A DNA stretch of 64,000 bases from Chimonanthus salicifolius (Eukaryota; Streptophyta; Magnoliopsida; Laurales; Calycanthaceae). Positions 47,839-59,864 of the stretch are shown here, in pieces (the stretch's first letter is position 1; every line of letters begins with the position of its first letter). Under the pieces are notes generated by a model. That model ran no database searches, had not been told where the DNA came from, and saw only the letters and a program-made list of their open reading frames with translations. Both the position numbers and the translations under genes were made by a program. Location of the stretch: the NCBI GenBank assembly GCA_013350335.1, contig CM023540.1:28747175-28811174 (forward strand), written 5' to 3'.

Positions 47839-48689
47839 GCAAGCATTGTGTATCAGGTAATTTTATGAGAAGTCGATTTCAGGATCTCCATTCTAATTTT
47901 ATAAGCTTAGACCAACTAAGGTAGATTTTACAAGTTTTCTACAGTCATCAACTTCAAAATTCGATTTTCTATACATACCCATTTGACATTTCTTCAATCT
48001 CAAGTACTTACATCTCAACCATTGAATCATATTGTTGAGCAATGGTGAGATATTGAGCTCTTCACGACTCTGCTAAGTGCTTAGGTACATCGAGTGACCT
48101 CGACATAACTAATAAAATAAATTGAAACATCAAATCATCCTCATCTTAAAATAAATTATCTTTAGTAGTTCACTTGAGTGCGACCCTTTGTCTAACTCTA
48201 TCATTCAGGTTACAAGTTTTTACCCCGCTTAATATGTCACTTTTTTCATTTTTTTTAATCAGTTATGTTCTCATTAATTTTGATTTTTACAAATAGATTG
48301 TCAATTCGATAAATTATACATTTCACATTGATGTTAAAATTTTTAATTTTTGTATATGATTAGAGTTTTAAGTGAATATTTGTTACATATTTACTTATTT
48401 TAGTAAAAAGTAAACCAATGGATGCTGGTGCTAATATGCGGAAGACATATCATAATATTTTTAATAAAGATTAATATTTTAATTATCATGAGAATGAGTG
48501 AGAAATAAACAAATCTAATCATTAATGAAAAACTTCTCAAAATTTAGATGAAGCGTGGATTTATTCATTACTCATGATTTACCATTATAATGAGGACAAC
48601 AAAATATAATCATTTTACTTTAATAAATGAGACATTTCTTTTGTATTGTTTTTAGTGAATGATTATTCTCAACGTGATATTGCACGGTC
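47839..48689. other. Intergenic AT-rich DNA, no gene seen
   Basis: No coding frame or element recognised. Confidence 0.5.
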
Positions 48690-48950
48690 CAGAGGTCGAA
48701 ATATCGGCCGATACATATCGTATCGGCCGATATGTATTGATTTTCTAGGACCGAACCGAATATCGGTCACCATATCGGCCGATATGTATAAAAATCGGTA
48801 TTTAAAATTTATTATTATTTTTTTAAAAAAAAAACTGATATTGCCATTTTGACGGTTTTTTACGATTTTGAATATTGGAGGAGAGAGGAATGCAATTAAA
48901 TGCAAACATCAAAAGAGAGAGAAACTTATCTGCCTATATTTCGACCCCTG
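48690..48950. mobile_element. hAT-type MITE related to the one at 2722-2941
   Basis: Ends CAGAGGTCGAAATATCGG and TATATTTCGACCCCTG are inverted copies of the CAGGGGTCGAAATATCGG type. The left half is packed with TATCGGCCGATA palindromes. A poly-A/T block and GGAGGAGAGAGG occur in the interior, as in the other copy. No exact 8-bp duplication remains, although TGCAC occurs near both ends. It lies 72 bp left of the large solo LTR. Confidence 0.65.
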
Positions 48951-49022
48951 CTGCACACTTAAACATAGAACTACCAAATAGAATGGTAATAGGTCAATTG
49001 GATAACTTATTCTTTGAATATT

Positions 49023-52000
49023 TGTCACGCCCCGACCCAAAGGGTGGGCCCAGAACACGACTGATTTTTTTTTGAAAGATAAACTAAACAACAAGCATTC
49101 TTACTGGGCCGGATCAACAGTTAGGCCCAGTGGTTACACATTAGCCTATTATGTGGACTCAAACATGTACCATATGCTTCCCCCATAAAATAGACATAGA
49201 AAATACAATCATCAATACATAATTCCAAACATTGAATCATTATTCAAAACATTGACACATAGAATCCAACCATTGATTCATCATTTACAAAATTACATCA
49301 AAGTAATTACAGAAACGCAGCAGTCCTAGTTCAACACTTTAACATACGCCAAACACCACACTCGGTATACTTTACAAAGGAAAATGGTTCCAAAAATCAG
49401 AAAGCACAAATACAAGGGTATTCCCCTCAGTGGGAATACCAAAGCAACGCCCCAACTTATCCACTCTAAGCTTCAAACGGAGGGTTCTACTCCTCGGGTT
49501 CAACTCCTGAAAGGTGAGTGGGGTGAGCTAACTAGCCCAGTGAAGGAAATATAACAGTGCAGTTACGTAAGCAACAGGTTAGTATAAAATCAACAGTTGT
49601 AATATAACATCTCATGCTTGATAATAGAATCACAATATCAAGTAAAGTCTCATCATCACTTTCATCATTTCATCATTTTTCCATTACTGCTGTCATCCAC
49701 CGTAACCTCTTGGCACCATATTGACAACAATAGTATTAAGTCCCGACACGGTCAAAATACATCCTTGCAAGTATATCTCCGGCTCTGACTTAGCCGGTAC
49801 TGATACCCTCAGGTCAGCAACTGACACCCACAGTCCACCCATGGTCCAGTAGACATAAACCATCTTTCCTATGGCTGATATTGATTCAATAGTCCAGGCA
49901 CGTGGAAGCAGTCTTGCAAACTCATATGATCAACATCATATCATTCTCAATCATCATTAGCACTCTTACCATAGTACACCAAGTCTAGGCTAGCATCATG
50001 AGCACTCTTACCATAGTGCAACAAGTCTAGGCCAGCATCATAAGCACTCTTACCATAGTGCGTCACATTTAGGCACATGAGTAGGTTCATCAAATCTGAA
50101 ACCACTCATTGTTCAATATCCATATCCTGTAATCAAACCTGTTTACATTTAAACTGCAAAGTTAAGTTCCCTCACCGTAATCGTTGGTTATGCGGTCTCT
50201 GTTCAAACAACACACAAGTGCACAATCAATATACATAACAGATACGTACATATACGTAGTATTTGAAAATCATACATTTTCCCACAAAATATCCAGGGTT
50301 CATGGAATTGAGTTTCCTACTTGATTTCTATCCTTTTTAAATCATCTACAAGATAATAATATAATAAAAAGGGGGCTCAGTCCAAACTCATATTGTCTTC
50401 TGGGTATTGACCAGATTGACTTATTGAGTTAGGTCTAGATCCTCGGGTCACTTCTCGGTTGTCTTCTGGATAGGACCAGAGCTGACATTTTGAGTAGGCC
50501 TCGAGGTCACTCAGTGCCCCACTATATAGCGTCGGCCTGAAAGTGAATCACTCAGTTCCCGACCAATAGGGTCGGCCTGAAAGCGGATACAATAGTATTT
50601 ACACTATAAATAATAAGAGAAAAGGGGTTAGTACAAATTTTAATTAACAAAAGGGGTATTAATCATCATAACACATCACTAGCCATAGACAAGCAAGATC
50701 AGACATCAATAATAATATTTTATCATTTACAAACTGTGTCCCTGGGAACATCACCTCGGAACTGGGTACAGTGGCTTCGGATCATCCGAACCATACTAAA
50801 CTAAGTCACTGGCCTCGGAACATGGGCCCGACTTCGGATCGTCCGAAGACTGGGTCTCGGACCTTCCGAAGTCCATCCGAACCGATAAAAACAGAGAAAA
50901 CAGTCTCGGTGGGTCTGCAGAGCTCGGAACGTCCGAAGACTGGGTCTCGGAACGTCCGAGTGAGTTGGGTACTTCCGAGCTGGGCTCGGTCCTTCCGATC
51001 TAGGTTCGGTCCTTCCGAGCTTGGCTCGGTGCGTCCGAAGGGTCAGGCTCGCCTCGGGCGTAACTGGGCTTGGGTGAAGCTCGGAACGTCCGAGGGTCAC
51101 GGCTCGGAACGTCCGAGGGTCACGGCTCGGACCGTCCGAAGGTTCGGACCGTCCGAAGATCGGCTCTCGGATCTTCTGAGAGTCGTCTTCTCCAACTGTC
51201 TGCACCAGCAGACAGTCACGGCTATTTCACAGTGAAATGCGATTCCAGAAAGGGAGGGCTTCTCGGATTCGGTTTTCACATCCGTCTAGTCTGATGGACT
51301 CCTCTGGGAGTCCTCTTTCCATAGGGAAAGGTTTGGAGCTCAGAAGCTCACTGGGAAATCTGATCTTAAAGGTAAATCCTCACGGGCACATGAAACCCAT
51401 GGTTTTCCTTAGATTTTAAAACTGGTTTTTCTCTATCAAAACAGGGTCAAATTTGGTTTTGTTTGATCCTAAACAGATCAGAAAAGAAAGGGAAATGCAA
51501 TGGATATCTTCACTGAGGTTCTTGGGCTGAAATTTGGATTTTGAAAATTTTTCCTTCAAAGCTTTCGGTTTGCAAAACAGAGGGTCGGCCGGTCTGGTTT
51601 CAGCAAGTCAGAAGAGGGAGAAGAGAAGTAGTTTGCTGGGAGTGAAGATTGAAGCTCAGGGCTGAATTTATAGGATTCTTTGCCGGAAAATTAGCTGCAG
51701 CGATGGGACGAGACGGAATCATCAGCCGAAATCGGGCTGACAGGCCAGTGCATGCGCTGCATGCCGCTGATGCTGCTACAGTGCCGATTCAGGGTGTTGC
51801 AAATCAGCCCTCTAGATTTTTCCAAATTGCAGTTAAGTCCTAGTTTTAATAAAAATTGATTTTAAAACTAAAAACAATAATTTAAAAACTTAGAAACTTG
51901 ATCCAACCTTATAGATGGGTTGGGTTTTGAAAACCTTGGTCACCATAAAAATTTCAGAATTTATCTCTCACTGAAAATCATTTATTTAAATAAAAAACCA

Positions 52001-52488
52001 TATTTTACCCATAATTACTTAAATAAACAAATGTTAAAACAAACAATTTAGAGACCTCATTTTAAAGTGAAATGAAATAACTAGATCATTCTTAAAATGG
52101 TCTAACACCAAACACCATTTTCAAAATTTATCTCCTTTCCGCAATTATTTAAAATAATTAAAACTCCTTTTCGGGGTTTTGTCGGCGAGATTTAAATACC
52201 ATTTTCTGAAAATAAATTCATTTTAAATTTAGAAATGCAAATCCTTCATTAAGGAGAATATTATTCATCAATAATAATCACTCATCAACAAAGTTTATAA
52301 AATAAACACAACAAGTGGTAAATTACCAAAATGCCCCTTCAGCTGAACGGGCTGGATCACTGAGCTCACGAGCTCGGATTGGGCCACACTTGGGCTTTCC
52401 TCGAAGCCCTAACCGAAATCCTCGAGATTAACAGGTTAAACAAGAATTAACGAGCTAAAGCACGCCTAATCTGAGGCAAGATATTACA
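49023..52488 (-). mobile_element. Very large solo LTR (3,466 bp) with 5-bp target duplication
   Basis: Starts TGTCACGCCCCGACCC and ends GGCAAGATATTACA, with ATATT at 49018-49022 and 52489-52493. On the minus strand it would end GGGTCGGGGCGTGACA, a 3' LTR end common in plant LTR retrotransposons, so minus orientation is likely. There is no second LTR, primer site or gag-pol frame in the unit, so it appears to be a solo LTR left after recombination, or less likely a large non-autonomous unit. It contains short tandem repeats near 49965-50060 (AGCACTCTTACCATAGTG three times) and the TCGGA/TCCGA array at 50775-51185. Confidence 0.75.
50775..51185. repeat. Array of TCGGAnCGTCCGA palindromes inside the solo LTR
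   Basis: Roughly fifteen to twenty copies of a degenerate palindrome, in forms such as CTCGGAACGTCCGAAG, CTCGGACCGTCCGAAG, TTCGGATCGTCCGAAG and CTCGGTCCTTCCGAGC. They are spaced about 18-30 bp apart, with linkers ACTGGGT, GGGTCACGG or GAGCTTGG. The stretch is GC-rich and has open frames on both strands (154 and 134 codons), which is a side effect of the palindromic repeats and not evidence of protein. Confidence 0.85.
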
Positions 52489-52493
52489 ATATT

Positions 52494-55400
52494 TGATCTA
52501 CCAAAAATTATCTTTATAAAATCAATCAAGCCTCAGTTTTTAAGCTGGTCAAAATTTATTTAGTTTAAATGACTTTTTAAGATTTATACTTGTATAAAAA
52601 AGTGCCAAAAATCAATTCAAAGATTATTTTAAATATAATTATAAAAATTGTAAAATTATAATTAACTAAGATTTAATTTAATGATGAGTGTATTTCAAAA
52701 TAGATTTAAATTAAATATAAATTTAATGGATATAATAATTATAAATATGAGAGAAAAAATAACATAAATACAGACGCCACCACCAATTTACAGATAACTA
52801 CCTGCTGACACGATAATTTCTCCAAATACCCATCCCTTTGCTGTGGAGAAATCACTTTCCTGTCTTTACCCTTTTCCCTCTAATTTCAATGGATTTTTTT
52901 GGAAAGTCTTTTCCCTCCATTTATCTGCGTTTGATCATCCAATAACGACAGCAACTTCCATTTCCAAGGATAACAAGGGAAAAAGGGGGAAAGCCAAAAT
53001 CCAAGAAAAAAGGTACTTCTCCTTCTTTTCATCCGTTTTATCATTTCTCCCTCTTCTCCATTTCTAGGGTTTTACTTTATTTGCTGTCGCATTCTACCAC
53101 AAGTTGTAGGGTTTCCTCTTGTCTGCACTGATGGCGTTTCCCTTCTGCATCTTTCCACAGAAAAATGTCTCTGTGCATTTTTCTTCTTCTTCTTTTTTCA
53201 TTGATGTTCTTTTGACATTTATTTTGTTGATTTGGTGACATTTCTTATCGGATCGACGGCTTTTTCAGTTAAAAATGATATCTTTACTGATGTTTGGATT
53301 CATGGAAAGGAAAATACTTTCTTGGAAAACAACAAATTTTTACTAGAGCAAAAATGGGTTTAACCATTTTTTGGTTTGAAAATTGTTATTTTCCAGGAAA
53401 GTGTCTTTCTTTCAATGCATCCAAATCTAGCCTCTGGACTTACTTTGGATGGATGGAAAAGGAAAGTACTTCGTTGGAAAATGAAAGAGTTTTGAGAAGT
53501 GGTTAAAAACGGCTATTTTTGGATGAAAGTGGTTATTTTCAAGGAAAGTACTTCCCTTTCTATGCATCCGATCGGAGCCTTTACTTTTTCTAATTCTATC
53601 ACTATAATGTTACTTCTCTGAGTTAGGGTTAGCCTCCCTAGAGATGATAATTTGCATTGCCATTGGAGTGCTTCTTGTTTTTACTGTAATAAGAGAAAAA
53701 AATGATGCTATTTCTTCACATTTGAAACATGAGAGAGGACCTGGTGTGGAATGTGATGAGTTGATGTAAGTTAAACCATTGGGAAAGAGAATTTGTTACA
53801 TAACTAGTTGCGAATTTTTTTTTTTTTTTTTTTGGCATTTTTGCAATATTATTTGACGAGAAAGTATTTAGATATTCCTCATGTTCTTGCTTATGGGGAG
53901 TTTGTCTGAAAGATGACGATCATGATCCTTGCACTCATCAGTTGTGGGATGAATCTGTAATATCTGAGTCACCTTTTTAAGGGATTATGTGGCTAAGTTT
54001 TTGTTTGGATGTGGGGAAAACTAAAAGCGACTTTCCTCTACTAGATGGATCAGAAAGGGGGGAAAATTTGGGAGATGCAGAATCCTGAGGATGGAGGAAC
54101 ACCACTTCTCAATTTGTTTAGGTTTCATATCATATTCAATAGAGAAAAGCAGAGGTGGGGATGTCCTTTGGTAGTAAAATTCATATAAATATGAAAAAAC
54201 TGCTTTCTTGGGGTAAATGGTTTCACGGTCTATTTTTTTCCCATATTGAAATGGGTCCTAGGTGTTGCATTGTCTACCTCTCAAAAAATAAAAAGGTGTT
54301 GCATTGTAGGAATTGATATTTGCCTTTACAGTTCTGAGCTGCTAATGCTGACTTGGTGTTTGAAATTTCATTAGTTGCCATTTATCAATAAAGGAAGTAA
54401 AGGCCAAGATCCAAGTTAGTGGATTGTTGGAGAGGAGGTTCTTTTTGAGGTGAATGGCAAGAGTATTTGGCTCTTACTTCATTTTGCATTGCTATTGAAT
54501 GTTAAAGAAACATGAGATTTGAAGATTTTGAGTATCATGGCCTTTTGATTTATGTAATTTAAGGAATCAGAGTTTGAGTTGCTCCTGGGCCTTTCATTGA
54601 GAAAACTATGAAGCTTTTCATATAAGGGGATCCTAAGAAATAGGAGAGATTGAGGGCTCCCTAGGTTTGCAGCGGGTAGAGACGAAGAGAAGGGAGAGAC
54701 TTTAGGGTTTCTCTCTCCCTTGTGGGCCCTACACACATTTTAAAAAAGTGAAAAAAAACTGTGGCCGATACGCCTTGGCCGTTGCCGGCACTTCTACTTT
54801 CTTAGAAACGCAATGATACTTATCGATCAGTACGTGTCAGCAGCATGAGGCAGATATATATTGGCTCATGACATAAACTATACTATGCTCATGAGTTCTT
54901 CCAATTTTCCTAGCCGCTGTCCATTTTTCTTCTGGATTTTAGTCCCTGCTCCCACTTCATAAGATGAAGCATCTTCGAATCTTTCTTTCCTTCCACAGAA
55001 TCTCTTTGTATTTTCTCCAACTCTGAAGCAACCCTCTTATAACCTAAACGATGACATGTAATGCCTCAATCAACAATATTCTTGTCTAACGCTTGCATGC
55101 ACACAAACACATAGTTTTTGAGAGCTTAAGTTTTCTCAAAAGGTTCTATCAGTTTGTGTCCACCCCTCCCCCAAGCAACTTAAAGGGAAAAAAGAAGAAT
55201 ATGAAGAAGAAGAAAGCATCACAAAATGATGATAATTTGTCTGCTTACTGGAGATGCAACACTACCAATCCCCTTCTCCCATATGTGCTACTTTTTTCTG
55301 ATAATTCAGAGGGGAAGATAAAAACCTAAACTCAAAATGTATTTCCCCATCTTTGTGCATTTTCTATTTATATGAAGGAAAACATTGTTTTTCCCAACTT

Positions 55401-58232
55401 CCTTAAGCCATGAGATCTAGAATTTTGCTATTTCTCCCTTAAGTTTGCCCAAAGATCTCTATCAAAGATCTCACATTTCTTCTCTCTCAACTGGAAGTAA
55501 ATGACTTCCCCTCCAATTACTTCCCAGTTCCCCCTCTTATATCATGGATGGCCAACACCTTTACATCTGTAGTTCTTAAAATAATCTGTTGTCCCCAAGT
55601 ATTAGGGACTAGTGACATGATGGAGGTGTGAAGCTTTATTCGACACTTATAGTTTCTTTGTTATTTTTCATGGATGAGGTTCTTTCTGTGCTTTACATGG
55701 ATAAGATCAAGGTTGTCGAAATCGCACGATTCGCGATTCGAATCGTGCGATTCGAATCGAATCGAGGGGTCTTCCGACTCAAGTCGCTCAAGTATCGAAA
55801 TCCGTTTAAAACCGTGCGTTTTTTCATTGACTCGCGAATCGCACGATTCGAATCGGTAGAATCGTTGTCTCGTTCGATTCAGGTGGAAGAGGAAAAAAAG
55901 GGAGGGGGAGGGCGGAAAAAGTCGTGCGATTCAGGTGTAAGAGGAAAAAGAAAGAAAAAAAAGGGGAAATAAACTGTAGGAAAAAGAGAAAAAAATGATG
56001 TACCTTGGAACCCTTCTTCTTCCCTTCTTCTTTTTCGTTTCTTGGAACTCTTCTTCTCCTCTTCTTCATTTTCGTTTCTTGGAACCCTTCTTCTCTTCTT
56101 CTTCCTTTTCATTTTCGTCCCTTTGACTGTCGCTAACTTTACTCTTTTACTTTTATCAGGGCTTACTGTTACTCTTTTATTTAGGTGGAGTTTCCGTGAG
56201 GTTACATGTTTTCGTTTTCGTGAGTTTTTTTTTTTTTCTCCTCTCCCAGATATTGTTCTTATATTTTTAATTTTTTATCATTAGTTTTCTATTTTAATTA
56301 AAAACATCTCTTTTATTTTTTCATTTTAATCTTTGTATCCATTTTTAAAAAAATAAAAAATCTTTCTATTATTTTTATTTTCATTTTTTGTATTTATTTT
56401 AAAAAATAAATAGTTCTAATTTAAAAAAAATTATTTGATGAATGTTATTACTTATTAAAGTTTATTTAAATGCCATTAATTTATTTTTTGATTTCTTAAT
56501 AATTAATATTTATTTAGATGGTTATTTATGATGGATGATAAATATTAATTTATGAGGAATTGAAAAATCATTTTATTGTTCTATGTTATGTTACATGTAA
56601 TTATTATATAAATAGTTAAATACTATTTTAATTAAAAAACAACTCTTTTATTTTTTCATTTTAATCTTTGTATCCATTTTAAAAAAATAAAAAAATCTTT
56701 CTATTATTTTTATTTTCATTTTTTGTATTTATTTTAAAAAATAAATAGTTCTAATTTAAAAAAAAATTATTTGATGAATGTTATTAGTTATTAAAGTTTA
56801 TTTATATGCCATTAATTTATTTGTTGCTTTCTTAATAATTAATATTTATTTAAATCTCATATTAATATATTTTTGTAGATGGTTATTTATGATGGATGGT
56901 AAATATTAATTTATGAAGAATTAAAAAATCATTTTATTGTTCTATGTTATGTTACATGTAATTATTATGTAAATAATAATTATAAAAAAAATATTATGAA
57001 TCTTACGATTCTACGATTCACGATTCACGATTCACGGTTCAGACTCCTAAACCGATTCACGATACGATTCGTTTTTGACAACCTTGGATAAGATTTGTCA
57101 TGCTGCCTTAATAATGAAATTACTTCATTTTTGTACTGAAAAAAATGCTCATAGGTAGATGAACGTGGCAGTTGAGTTTTTAGCATATTCACATGCAGGT
57201 CTAGCCCTGCTTTATGTTGCAACATGCACAACATGCATTATGCATTATATGCCATCGCCAAAAGTGGATAAGTCAAAGCATTATTGACCAATGCATTAAG
57301 ATGTTGAGGACCAGTCCATCTTTAATATTTACCTTGCTCATGAGTTGACCAACCTGATTTTTTTAGTATGCTATTTTATATTACCCTCTATGGACATTTA
57401 CCTTCATTTGGAGATGATGAGTTGATAGCAAACATCTATCGCATGAAATCCAGGGATACCTCAAGATGTCTCTAAAATTGTGTCATGAGTATACTGATTC
57501 TTTTTGTACTGAGGAATGGTTAATAGAAGCTTGTTCATTTGAACTAAAGTGTCCTCTCTGAGACGCTGTGAGCCAACCGTTTTTGGAGGATGAGCTCAAT
57601 CTTCCTTAGACTCTTTCTCTGCTTGATTATTTCTAATGTCTTAAAGTCCCCACAATTCCCTTTACAGGTGGATACCTTGTGTCTCTATTAGTAATCCTTA
57701 TAATACTTCAGTATTGTTGACTATCCACAAGTTTTGATTGATCTCTGATGTGGCACCGAAGTAGTGAAATAGCATGTATCTGTTATCATTCCTTTTCAAT
57801 TGGCAAGTGACAAATAAATTTATTAACAACATGACTTGTATCTGCATGTTCAAGTCTTTGTTCAAAGCACGCCAGGATTTGTAGTTTTATTCTACTAGTC
57901 ACTGTCACAGCTTAGATTTATCATCAACAGTCAATATATCTCTTTTAAATTAGTCTTAAAATAATGAATGGCTCCAATATTGCATTGTTTTATTCCTTTG
58001 ACGCACATTCATTTTCATCGGATTGTATTGTTTTAGTTCTTAGTTTTTCTTTAATGATTTTTTTGGTTTTTAATGGTATTATTTCAATTCTTGGCTTCCT
58101 TTCATTAGGTCTTAGTTCTGAAAAGTGCTATGATTTGAATTAGACTTCCCTGGAAGTCCTTTGTAGGAGCAATTGATGTCACAGTCACTATTTAATACTT
58201 TCACTTACATTGGTTTTCAGGTTTGTTTGAAA
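52494..58232 (+). other. RanGAP upstream region with probable 5'-UTR intron
   Basis: A leader-like C/T-rich stretch (about 52840-53011) ends AAGAAAAAAG/GTACTTCTCC, a possible donor. TTGGTTTTCAG at 58210-58220 is a good acceptor 12 bp before the start codon. If joined, the leader intron is about 5.2 kb. It contains MITE-like words at 53290-53575 (TTTGGAT/ATCCAAA-type inverted ends), a hAT-like element at 55708-57086 and no other coding exon. Inferred, no transcript. Confidence 0.4.
55708..57086. mobile_element. Non-autonomous hAT-like element, 1,379 bp
   Basis: Ends CAAGGTTGTCGAAATCG and CGTTTTTGACAACCTTG (inverted), flanked by the exact 8-bp duplication GATAAGAT at 55700-55707 and 57087-57094. 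Both subterminal regions are filled with CGATTCGAATCG or ACGATTC words. The interior has three 37-bp CTTGGAAC...TTCGTTT units (56004-56119) and a direct duplication of about 340 bp (about 56290-56630 and 56631-56990). No transposase frame. It sits in the presumed RanGAP leader intron. Confidence 0.82.
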
Positions 58233-59864
58233 ATGGAGACTGCAACACAACCAATCCAAAGTCGGGCATTTTCTGTCAAACTGTGGCCTCCTAGCCAAAG
58301 TACACGCCTAATGCTTTTGGAGAAAATGACAAAGAACCTTTCCTCTCCATCCCTTTTTTCCCGGAAGTATGGGCTAATAAGCAGGGAAGAGGCTGAGGAG
58401 GAGGCCAAACAAATAGAAGAGAAAGCTTTTGCTGCTGCTAATGAGCAACACGAGAAAGAGCCTGATGGTGATGGAAGTTCTGCTGTGCAATTTTATGCTA
58501 AGGCAACCAGTAAGCTGATGCTGGAAGTCCTTAAAAGAGGCCCTAGGCCCAAGGAGGACTTTGATGTGTCACCATCAGGTGAAGTTCATGATCCTCGTAA
58601 GAACATTTTTGATATATCTGGAGGACGGAGGGACTTTATTGATGCAGAAGAGGCTGAGGAACTACTCAAGCCATTAACAGAGACTGATAACCCATATACC
58701 AAAATATGTTTCAGCAATAGAAGCTTTGGTATTGATGCAGCTCGTGTTGTGGAGCCAATCTTAGTGTCACTGAGAGAGAAATTGACAGATGTCGACCTTT
58801 CAGATTTCATAGCAGGAAGGCCAGAGGCAGATGCTCTTGAAGTCATGAAAATATTCTCGTCAGCCCTAGAAGGCTGCATATTGAAATCTCTGAATCTCTC
58901 AAACAATGCTTTGGGTGAGAAGGGTGTAAGGGCATTTGGGGCACTTCTGAAATCCCAGAAGAGCTTGGAAGAGCTATATTTGATGAACAATGGTATATCT
59001 GAAGAAGCTGCACAAGCTGTATGCGAACTCATTCCATCAACTGACAAGCTTAGGATCCTTCATTTCCATAATAATATGACGGGAGATGAGGGGGCTGTCG
59101 CCATTGCAGAGGTTGTGAAGCGTTCTCCCTTGTTGGAGGACTTTCGGTGCTCCTCTACAAGGGTAGGTTCTGAAGGAGGAGTTGCATTGGCTGAGGCACT
59201 GGCTACTTGTACTAATTTAAAGAAGCTTGATCTACGGGACAACATGTTTGGCATTGATTCTGGAATAGCTCTAAGCAAAGCCCTTTCAGGACATGCATGC
59301 CTTACTGAAGTCTACCTAAGCTATCTAAATTTGGAAGATGAGGGGACGATAGCACTTGTGAATACTCTGAAAGAATCTGCTTCTCCACTGGTAGTTTTGG
59401 AGCTTGCTGGAAATGACTTCACAGCTAATGCTGCCCCTGCACTTGCTGATTGCATCACTGCAAAACAGTTACTTACCAAGTTGAACTTGTCCGAAAATGA
59501 ACTGAAGGACGAGGGATGTGTTCTCATCAGCAAGGCACTTCGAGAGGGTCATGCACAGTTGAAGGAGGTTGACCTGAGCACAAATTCCATAAGACGGGTT
59601 GGTGCCAGGCTCTTAGCTCAGGTGGTTGTGCACAAACCTGAGTTTGCTCTTCTCAACATCAATGGAAATTGCATATCTGATGAAGGAATTGATGACGTGA
59701 AAGAGATTTTGAAGGAAGGTAAGAAATCTCTTGATGTGCTTGGGCCATTGGATGAGAATGATCTTGAAGAAGATGGGGATGGGAACTCTGATGGTGATGA
59801 GGCAGGCGCTGAAGATGAGGACGAATTAGACTCAAAGCTTCAACATCTCAAAGTTGAGGAGTAG
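58233..59864 (+). CDS. RANGAP: Plant Ran GTPase-activating protein (WPP domain plus LRRs)
   Basis: One uninterrupted frame of 543 residues. An N-terminal WPP domain (about residues 14-112) shows LWPPSQSTR with W18-P19-P20, then KYGLISREEAEEEAKQIEE and ATSKLMLEVLKR. This plant-specific domain targets RanGAP to the nuclear envelope and to the phragmoplast and preprophase band. The LRR domain (about 195-490) has RanGAP-type repeats: LKSLNLSNNALGEKGVRAFG, LEELYLMNNGISEEAAQAV, LKKLDLRDNMFGIDSG, LTKLNLSENELKDEGC and LKEVDLSTNSIRRVGA. An acidic tail (about 506-530, DGDGNSDGDEAGAEDEDE) follows, as in the family. It stimulates GTP hydrolysis by Ran and so sets the direction of nuclear transport. Length agrees with Arabidopsis RanGAP1/2 (535/545). 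I took the ATG at 58233 because the 20 codons before it include a TTTTCAG acceptor. An intronless coding region is usual for plant RanGAP. Confidence 0.95.
   Translation: METATQPIQSRAFSVKLWPPSQSTRLMLLEKMTKNLSSPSLFSRKYGLISREEAEEEAKQIEEKAFAAANEQHEKEPDGDGSSAVQFYAKATSKLMLEVLKRGPRPKEDFDVSPSGEVHDPRKNIFDISGGRRDFIDAEEAEELLKPLTETDNPYTKICFSNRSFGIDAARVVEPILVSLREKLTDVDLSDFIAGRPEADALEVMKIFSSALEGCILKSLNLSNNALGEKGVRAFGALLKSQKSLEELYLMNNGISEEAAQAVCELIPSTDKLRILHFHNNMTGDEGAVAIAEVVKRSPLLEDFRCSSTRVGSEGGVALAEALATCTNLKKLDLRDNMFGIDSGIALSKALSGHACLTEVYLSYLNLEDEGTIALVNTLKESASPLVVLELAGNDFTANAAPALADCITAKQLLTKLNLSENELKDEGCVLISKALREGHAQLKEVDLSTNSIRRVGARLLAQVVVHKPEFALLNINGNCISDEGIDDVKEILKEGKKSLDVLGPLDENDLEEDGDGNSDGDEAGAEDEDELDSKLQHLKVEE

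Noticed and set aside
48646..49075. Frames around the second hAT MITE
   Set aside because: Generated by CGATAT-type palindromes and crossing into the solo LTR.
50771..51235. 154-codon plus and 134-codon minus frames rich in R, S, P, G
   Set aside because: Both arise from the TCGGA/TCCGA palindromic array in a solo LTR; repeats of this type stay open on both strands by composition.
58586..59047. 153-codon antisense frame in RanGAP
   Set aside because: Shadow of the LRR coding sequence; Ser/Ala-rich composition expected from the complement of Leu/Glu codons.
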